NCBI GenBank assembly: GCA_910574995.1
Contig: CAJTCS010000010.1
Location: 1-64,000 of the forward strand
From: Oscillospiraceae bacterium
GTDB lineage: Bacteria > Bacillota > Clostridia > Oscillospirales > Acutalibacteraceae
Length of the DNA stretch: 64,000 bases
Direction: 5' to 3'
Shown: in pieces, positions 60,401 through 64,000 of the stretch
Position numbering within the stretch: the first letter of the stretch is position 1
Layout: every line of letters starts with the position of its first letter
The notes under the pieces: model-generated
Databases searched by the model: none
What the model saw: the letters and a program-made list of their open reading frames with translations, nothing else
What the model was told of the DNA's origin: nothing
Made by a program: the position numbers and the translations under genes

Positions 60401-62628
60401 CTGTCGGGGATTGCCGCCTGGATTTCCTGCCACTGTTCATCGGAAACAGTGATCTCTACCTCATGGGCGGTATCCCCAGCGCCGATGGTGATGGTATCTC
60501 CCTCACGGGTAATAGGCTGACTGGAGAGGTCGGGGGGCTTTACGTCCGGTTCAAAAACACCTTTGTCCCGCAGTTCACGAATGACAGCAGGCGCAACGGC
60601 ATCTTCTTCAAAATAGCACCAGCCGTTTTCAGAACCGCCAGCGGCTACGGTTTCGGGGGAAAGGAGGTTGCTTGCATCCGTATCCCGCACCATGATACCG
60701 CCGTGACCGGGAGTGCTGATCTGATAGATACCCTCCGCGAGTTTCTTGCTCTCCTGCACTTTGCCCCAGGGGGAATGGTCGCCGATCTCAACTCCCCAGG
60801 GCGGCGTTTCTTCATCATACTCCGGTATGGCCTCATGGGGCGCAGACAGGGCGGCATAGGTATCGTCAATGACCTCCCGATGCAGCCGGTAGCGGAAATC
60901 GGGCATATCGTAGTACAGCCGCATAAACTCCGGTTCCGTGATGGTGAGCGCCGCCCGTTTGACAGCGGCATCGCCCTCAATGACGGCGGTTTCCCTGTCA
61001 GAATTGCGGCAGGCGTTTTGATACGGCACATCCGCCAGCACCAAATCCTGGACAACCGGCTTATAACGGTCATAGACCTCACGGACGGTGGGCTGTGCCG
61101 GGACATCCTTTTTCGGTTCCTCCGCAGCGGCCTCGCCCCGTTCTTCTTCCGGGAGAAAGCGGTCCTCCTTCACCAGATGGGCAAGGTGGCGCTGGACTTT
61201 GGACCAGGGAAGGTCAATGGCCGCTCCGTCTGCGGTGACAGGGAACGCCGGGAGGCCATCGCCGTACTCGCTGCGCAGCCACTCCGCCGTTCCCTTCTCC
61301 CGGCCATGATCGGTCATATACTGCTGCACCCGGCGCTTGCTGTCCAGGTCGCCGTTCCACTCCCGGAGGGCGGCGTCAATGTCGGCCTGGGTAATTTCCC
61401 TTGCCGGGGCAGAGGTAGGTGTGGGAGGTTCCGGGGCAGGAACAACAGAAGGACCGGGCGCTTTCACGCTCGGTCCCTCCGGGTCAGGTTCGGTATTTAG
61501 CTGTAAACCAGTTCCGCTAGAATGATCTCCTCCGCCTGGGCCTTGCAGGAGTTCATCAGACCCACCCACGCCAGGGGGTCCCTGGATTTCAGTTCCTCCG
61601 TGGCCCCCGCCGTTTTCGCCAGTGAGGGCATCATCGCCTCCAGCATCTCGTTGGCCTTGTCCTCCACCTCCAACAGGTGCTGATGTAAGGTCCCCCGTAG
61701 AGTCAAGCGGTTGAACAGACCCGGGCGGTGTTCCTTCAGAAATCTCCTGCGCATCAGTCCGTACTTGCTCAGGCTCCGGTCCGGCTGGTCCGGGAAGGTC
61801 ATCTGGGGCAGGAGAACGTCCCCCACCTGTTTGTAGGTCAGTTCCAATTCCATGTTCGTTGCTCCTTTCCGCGTGCTTTTCACGCTCATACTGCTTGATG
61901 GCTACCTCGATCTCCCGCAGGACCTGTTCGCTGCTCTGACTGATGGCCGTCCCCAGCTCTGTCACTGTGTCCAGAGTGTTGAAGTCGAACACGCTCAGAA
62001 AGTCCTCGTGCTGAAAATGGGTTTCCGGCTCCAGACCGCAGCGGGCCATAAGCGCGTAGGTGGTGCTGACGGTAGCCGCCTGCCAGAACTGCACTCCGAT
62101 GTTGACGCTATCATACCCCTCCAGGAAACTGCCGTCAACGATACGGGCCAGCTCACTTCCATGCTCCGTCCAGTAGTCCCCCGCCAGCACAGAGGCGATC
62201 TGCTCCAGCTGGTCGGCGAGTCCGCTCTCCCCGGAAACACCAAAGCGCTTTTCCAGGGCATTGGCCACAGCCTGCTGGTGTTCCGGGCGGTACTGCCACA
62301 GCCAGGGGCGGCGGGCATTCTCCTTCTCGCCGGTGTCCGACACGTCAAACACATACCGTATCTTATTGTCCCCGGTGCTGGTGTCGATGAGGGCGATCCC
62401 TTTGGCCCCCCGCATCACATACCGGCGCATCTGCTTATTCCACAGGTCGTAGTCGGCGCAGGCGGTAGCGTTCGGGCGCTGGGCGTAGATGAGAAGTTGC
62501 TCGCTAAACGGATATTTATATAATCTGGCGGCGGTCGTTAAAAAGCCGGTCCACTCCTTGTAGCTGCCAGAGATTTGCCGTGTAGCCTGCTCGGACAGCT
62601 CCAGATATTCCTGGACCTTATTCGCCAT
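54454..62628 (-). CDS. giant methylase-helicase of the conjugative element
   Basis: 2724 residues from ATG 62628 (GGAGG 9 bases upstream). The N-terminal ~250 residues contain EQLLIYAQRPNATACADYDLW, typical of these proteins. A low-complexity linker (259-377) overlaps the tnpV gene. A methyltransferase core follows, with NILEPSCGVGNFFGLL (about 1176) and NVPFGDYP (about 1238). SNF2-type helicase motifs are HEVGAGKTFEM (about 1866), DESDFYKN (about 2029) and IQRKGRIERRGN (about 2373). The C-terminus is coiled coil plus a PSVLEGLK basic tail. It is thought to protect or process incoming element DNA; that role is unproven. Confidence 0.9.
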   Translation of the reverse strand: MANKVQEYLELSEQATRQISGSYKEWTGFLTTAARLYKYPFSEQLLIYAQRPNATACADYDLWNKQMRRYVMRGAKGIALIDTSTGDNKIRYVFDVSDTGEKENARRPWLWQYRPEHQQAVANALEKRFGVSGESGLADQLEQIASVLAGDYWTEHGSELARIVDGSFLEGYDSVNIGVQFWQAATVSTTYALMARCGLEPETHFQHEDFLSVFDFNTLDTVTELGTAISQSSEQVLREIEVAIKQYEREKHAERSNEHGIGTDLQTGGGRSPAPDDLPGPAGPEPEQVRTDAQEISEGTPPGSVQPLDSTGDLTSAPVGGGGQGQRDAGGDDALTGENGGGHGGTEIQGPPGVGGSDELLQGPGGGDHSSGTGLQLNTEPDPEGPSVKAPGPSVVPAPEPPTPTSAPAREITQADIDAALREWNGDLDSKRRVQQYMTDHGREKGTAEWLRSEYGDGLPAFPVTADGAAIDLPWSKVQRHLAHLVKEDRFLPEEERGEAAAEEPKKDVPAQPTVREVYDRYKPVVQDLVLADVPYQNACRNSDRETAVIEGDAAVKRAALTITEPEFMRLYYDMPDFRYRLHREVIDDTYAALSAPHEAIPEYDEETPPWGVEIGDHSPWGKVQESKKLAEGIYQISTPGHGGIMVRDTDASNLLSPETVAAGGSENGWCYFEEDAVAPAVIRELRDKGVFEPDVKPPDLSSQPITREGDTITIGAGDTAHEVEITVSDEQWQEIQAAIPDSTAPPARDPLAPAYDVGDKVYLDGTEYVIEDISLFDVQLRDPTQAYPVLRSEPKDRFMAALLRDSRNSQITDFVAADLSQFNEDFREVLTSGLLTDEDRHEIIEYFRAGKGNREMGGLLSGLLGNRVDTTELSTGEMADYFTSGLSMRIEILNDDEVKIASAAYSWHQIAPVLRSLWQQELDGFTHAPVQRDPVRLEGKPSYQVGDKVSFQYGDHELTGTIGYIGDLDVRIDTGPYTWNNQVVSRDFFEDAIRQDERNAHLFTQEPDPPPAPEVTPETTTIYPGDKNGLPFDVIVQRLPVDEPEQTQPEQTAAQNFRITDDHLGEGGPKAKFRMNMEAINTLQGIELEGRSATRSEQEVLSRYVGWGGLPDAFDPDKPEWADEYLELKAALTPAEYEAARASVLNAHYTSPTVIKAIYKAVGNMGFTAGNILEPSCGVGNFFGLLPEAMAASRLYGVELDSITGRIARQLYPQANITVAGFETTDRRDFYDLAVGNVPFGDYPVSDRAYNRHHFSIHNYFAAKMMDQVRPGGIVAFVTSRYTMDAKGEDARKYLAERADLLGAIRLPNNAFRANAGTDVVTDILFFQKRDTPQVEMPDWVHVGENQDGFTVNRYFIDHPEMILGRQTSESTQYGRQDFTVAPIEGLELADQLHDAIKYIRGQYREAAPPELEEGAEQERVTIPADPNVKNFSYTIVDGDVYYRENSIMEKQDLSGAAKERVMGMVELRDCVRDLIDLQLREDVPDSAIRQQQERLEQLYDAYTAKFGLINARNNQQAFSRDDGYYLLCALEIVDENGRLEGKADMFTKRTVSPHRTVTSVDTASEALAVSIAEKAGVDMPYMSQLTGKTEEQLEQELTGVIFRDIRCAEDPDRIPRAYVDLSRFPLVTADEYLSGNVRRKLRMAQAMAEILPPEDAAKIRQNVEALTAAQPKDLDASEIEVRLGATWVDKKYIQQFMYETLDTPWRLQRSIKVNYSPVTAEWQITSKRAVYDHDVAAYTTFGTSRANAYEILQDTLNLRDVRIYDLVTDLDGKEHRVLNGKETTLAQQKQQALKDAFRDWIWRDPRRRQALVKQYNEEMNSTRPREYDGSHIVFSGMNPEIKLQPHQVNAVAHVLYGGNTLLAHEVGAGKTFEMIAAAMESKRLGLCHKSIFVVPNHLIQQWASEFMRLYPSAHVLVTTKKDFEPARRKKFCARIATGDYDAVIIGQSQFEKIPISYERQERIIRDEIQEILAGIKELKYMGGENFSIRQMEKTRRRLEERLEKLRADQKKDSVITFEQLGVDRMFVDESDFYKNLFMTTKMRNVAGLSTTDAQKSSDMFAKCRYLDELTGGRGVIFATGTPISNSMTEMFTIHRYLQYNRLQEMGMGHFDCWASRFGETSTVLELAPEGTGYRPRTRFAKFFNLPELMNLFKEVADVKTADQLHLPTPEVEYHTVASKPTEHQKAMVQQLSERASKVHGGAVDPHEDNMLKITSDGRKLGLDQRIIDPLLPDEPGTKVNRCVENILHFWREGEADKLTQIVFCDISTPQAKPSKKKKGLAQDTEKPFTIYDDIREKLIAAGMPPEQIAFIHDADTDQKKKALFSKVNDGLVRVIIGSTAKLGAGTNIQKRLIALHDLDCPWRPRDLIQRKGRIERRGNENKKVHVFRYVTEGTFDAYLWQTIEAKQKFISQIMTSKSPVRSCEDVDEAALSYAEIKALCAGDPRIKERMDLDIDVSRLRLLKAEHQSQQYRMEDNLLKYFPEQIKQNQEFIAGFKADMETLAAHPHPIITVEKPPAKTAEEEPPAAGTPEAPAAAEVKQGFAGIEISGVTFTDKEEAGKALLAACKELAVGETKEIGSYRGFTLSISHAQMFERTSLTLKGQMTHLVELSDDIYGNITRMDNTLEKMPERLQGVEAHLQNLYQQQSATKAALGKPFPQEAELQAKSARLAELDAALNIDRGAPPAEQTVAKSPRPSVLEGLKRPVPPRQKQDRPKDRRQER
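61497..61853 (-). CDS. tnpV: TnpV protein, nested in another frame of the helicase gene
   Basis: 118 residues from ATG 61853, preceded by AAAGGAG 8 bases upstream, wholly inside the helicase gene in the +1 frame of the same strand. The product matches transposon TnpV: TYKQVGDVLLPQMTFPDQP, KYGLMRRRFLKEHRPGL and AEEIILAELVYS. In the helicase frame the same bases give only a Gly/Pro/Glu-rich linker. So tnpV is the frame with normal protein character. TnpV function is unknown even in Tn4451-like elements where it was named. Confidence 0.88.
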   Translation of the reverse strand: MELELTYKQVGDVLLPQMTFPDQPDRSLSKYGLMRRRFLKEHRPGLFNRLTLRGTLHQHLLEVEDKANEMLEAMMPSLAKTAGATEELKSRDPLAWVGLMNSCKAQAEEIILAELVYS

Positions 62629-62857
62629 AGGCAGAGTCCTCCGGGTCGAAGTCCGGGTAGAGGTCCACGGCCTCAAAGTCGGCATCGGTCATGCGCCGCA
62701 GCTTGCCGAGGGCGCTGTCGGTCAGCTCCCGCAGATCATCCTCGTCCGGCTGCAAATAGCCCCGCATATCCTCCAGGGCGGCGATCAGGCCGGTGCGCGT
62801 ACCGGAACCGCTGTAAATGCACATCAGGCTCCGTTCCTCAAATGTAAATTCGTTCAT
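62618..62857 (-). CDS. transposon-transfer assisting protein (TTRAP)
   Basis: 79 residues. FTFEERSLMCIYSGSGTRTGLI and LGKLRRMTDADFEAVDLYPDF match the TTRAP family of small acidic proteins in conjugative transposons. It overlaps the upstream gene by four bases (ATGA), and its end overlaps the helicase start by 11 bases, so the three are translated as a unit. Its exact job in transfer is not known. Confidence 0.85.
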   Translation of the reverse strand: MNEFTFEERSLMCIYSGSGTRTGLIAALEDMRGYLQPDEDDLRELTDSALGKLRRMTDADFEAVDLYPDFDPEDSAYGE

Positions 62858-63429
62858 CTCTCAAAACTCCTTCTCTTCTTTTTGGCGGACTTCTCAGCGG
62901 CCCGCTGGCGCTCCTGGATGTTCTGCTCGTTCCGCCCCTTGTACGCCGCCCGGATGTCGGCCATCAGACGGCGGCACTTGTCCGGGGGGATCTGGCGCAG
63001 CTTTTTCGCCGTGCTGTCGAACAGGTCATAGACCTGGGGGGCCTTTTTCAGCTGGGGCAGGGCGGCGGTCAGGTCCTCGATCAGATGCTCCGGGGTGTTC
63101 ATGGCATACTGGAAGATGGTCTGCTGTTCCTCGGCGGTAAAGTGGGTGAGGTAGTCGCTCATGCGGCGGAAGGCGGTGACAGCTCCGTCTTCGTCCCGGA
63201 CCGGCTCATACCGCTCCACCGTCCGCAGAAACATCCCGTCCATGCCAGCGCCGCCGATGTAAAAACCGGCCTCGTCCTTCTCGCTCTCCAGCAGCGCCGT
63301 CCCGTTTGCCAGCATATAGCCGGGTTCCATGCGGCGGTCGATGTAGCCGATGGGTACGCCGACCTGGGCGATCTCCACGATCTCCGCCGGAACATCGCCC
63401 AGCGTGATGTCATACCGTCCCTCTGCCAT
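62854..63429 (-). CDS. conserved element protein, 191 residues
   Basis: ATG 63429 has AGGTG 5 bases upstream, three bases after the previous stop. The product shows YDITLGDVPAEIVEIAQVGVP and MSDYLTHFTAEEQQTIFQYAM, then a very basic end (EKSAKKKRRSFER). No domain is recognised with certainty. Neighbours on both sides are transfer-region genes, and the basic tail resembles those of the helicase and DUF3849 proteins. Confidence 0.65.
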   Translation of the reverse strand: MAEGRYDITLGDVPAEIVEIAQVGVPIGYIDRRMEPGYMLANGTALLESEKDEAGFYIGGAGMDGMFLRTVERYEPVRDEDGAVTAFRRMSDYLTHFTAEEQQTIFQYAMNTPEHLIEDLTAALPQLKKAPQVYDLFDSTAKKLRQIPPDKCRRLMADIRAAYKGRNEQNIQERQRAAEKSAKKKRRSFER

Positions 63430-63432
63430 AGT

Positions 63433-63998
63433 TCACCTGTCCCTTTCCGCGCTCTTTTTGGGCGCTGTCCGTTTTTCCTCCGGTTTAGGAGGCGTTTTCA
63501 ATTTCTTCAGCACAGACGGTTTCTTCTCTGGCTGCTCCTTGGGGCCGTTGTTGATGATGCCATCGATCATGCCGAGATCATCTTCCACAGACATTTCCGC
63601 CGATTTCAGATAATTTTCCGGTTTGATAAAGTCCGGCACTCTCGCAAAGCCAATACTGTCGCAGTAATGGCAGGATACCACGCCGTCCTGTTTGACCGCA
63701 AGGATGTCGCTGACGGACATGGAGGGCCGGTGATAGTCCGCAGGGTGGTCGGTGTTGAATTTCTGATACAGTCTTTCCAGGGCGGTGGACCCAAGCCCGC
63801 AGGCCATTTCCCCGGTATAGGCCAGCTCGTAGTTGGCCCGGTCAGGGGACAGCCCTTGAGAGGTCAGCCAGTCCATATTCATAAAACGTAGACGGTCCGG
63901 GGCATCGTCCTTGATCTGATAGATAGCGAAACAGTCCCCGCCGTGGTCGAGAAAGGCCCTCTCCCGTTCCTCCTGGTGGTCCATACGGTCCATAATAA
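63433..63998 (-). CDS. YodL/DUF4316-domain element protein, 5' partial
   Basis: At least 186 residues are present. The frame stays open to the window edge, and relatives are longer, so the real start is probably beyond 64000. RMDHQEERERAFLDHGGDCFAIYQIK is the YodL-like part, followed by MNMDWLTSQGLSPDRANYELAYTG. The C-terminal DUF4316 segment holds YHRPSMSVSDILAVKQDGVVSCHYCDSIGF. The tail KKPSVLKKLKTPPKP ends basic. Function unknown; found in clostridial conjugative elements. Confidence 0.82.
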   Translation of the reverse strand, partial: IMDRMDHQEERERAFLDHGGDCFAIYQIKDDAPDRLRFMNMDWLTSQGLSPDRANYELAYTGEMACGLGSTALERLYQKFNTDHPADYHRPSMSVSDILAVKQDGVVSCHYCDSIGFARVPDFIKPENYLKSAEMSVEDDLGMIDGIINNGPKEQPEKKPSVLKKLKTPPKPEEKRTAPKKSAERDR

Positions 63999-64000
63999 GC

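Larger units (their letters stand above)
39972..64000. mobile_element. one end of an integrative conjugative/mobilizable element
   Basis: From the outward-facing serine recombinase at 40022 to the window end the genes form a coherent element: integration, regulation, arsenic cargo, relaxase/MobC, methylase-helicase, TTRAP and YodL/DUF4316. The left edge is placed between tRNA-Ala and the recombinase by inference; the right edge and the secretion channel genes lie beyond the window. Gene content resembles Tn1549-like elements of gut Clostridia. Confidence 0.75.

Noticed and set aside
61497-61889. Longer start for tnpV at 61889.
   Set aside because: The extra 12 codons precede the ribosome-binding site and lack family similarity; ATG 61853 fits both.

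Overview
This window looks like chromosome from a GC-rich, spore-forming gut clostridium (Bacillota, Oscillospiraceae/Ruminococcaceae-like). The evidence is strong AGGAGG ribosome-binding sites, TTGACA/TATAAT-type promoters, a SpoVAC spore protein, a Cys-tailed YlbF-family protein, a SepF/DivIVA division cluster, and a conjugative element with TTRAP, TnpV and DUF3849 genes of the kind common in gut Clostridia. The species cannot be fixed from the sequence alone.

Bases 1-19943 are mostly core genome. One long plus-strand run covers DNA repair and RNA modification (mutS, a methyltransferase, an HD protein, two GNATs, mutL, miaA). It continues into division and envelope genes (HlyD-like, yggS, sepF, ylmH, divIVA, lspA), an RluD-type pseudouridine synthase and a ComEA-like protein. 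A strong bidirectional terminator at 15170-15210 separates it from a minus-strand operon (ddl, murI, DUF1934). A cytidylate-kinase-like gene and spoVAC follow.

Bases 19822-28000 are a hot spot of recombinase elements. A ~3.3-kb element carrying a serine recombinase sits in the 3' end of spoVAC. It supplies a replacement 3' end and leaves the displaced end 3340 bp away as a 95-bp direct repeat. Next to it is a decayed cluster of three serine-recombinase genes, two of them 5'-truncated, whose far edge cuts off the front of an SLH-domain surface protein.

Bases 28350-39895 return to core-like genes: a ferredoxin-type aldo/keto reductase, tRNA-Pro, a chemoreceptor, an NfeD/SPFH pair and a glycosyltransferase. 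A two-gene type III restriction-modification system is inserted just after tRNA-Pro.

From tRNA-Ala (39896-39971) to the end of the window lies one end of an integrative conjugative or mobilizable element. Its integration and regulation module is a serine recombinase, a small conserved protein, a structured leader RNA with a mini-ORF, a sigma-like factor and an XRE regulator. Its cargo is a minus-strand arsenic cluster: arsR, a CSCS permease, thioredoxin, CcdA, a 13-codon Cys-rich ORF, an ArsP-type permease, a Cys-rich thioredoxin, arsC and acr3. ArsC is of the thioredoxin-coupled type, so the redox proteins and efflux pumps fit one pathway. The transfer module follows: a candidate oriT, MobP-type relaxase, MobC, DUF3849 protein, a 2724-residue methylase/helicase, TTRAP and a YodL/DUF4316 protein that runs off the window. 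No type IV secretion genes are inside the window.

The most interesting observations are an intact TnpV gene nested out of frame inside the helicase gene, a shared basic C-terminal tail on several otherwise unrelated transfer proteins, the spoVAC-targeting element, and the leader-peptide/structured-RNA arrangement before the recombinase.
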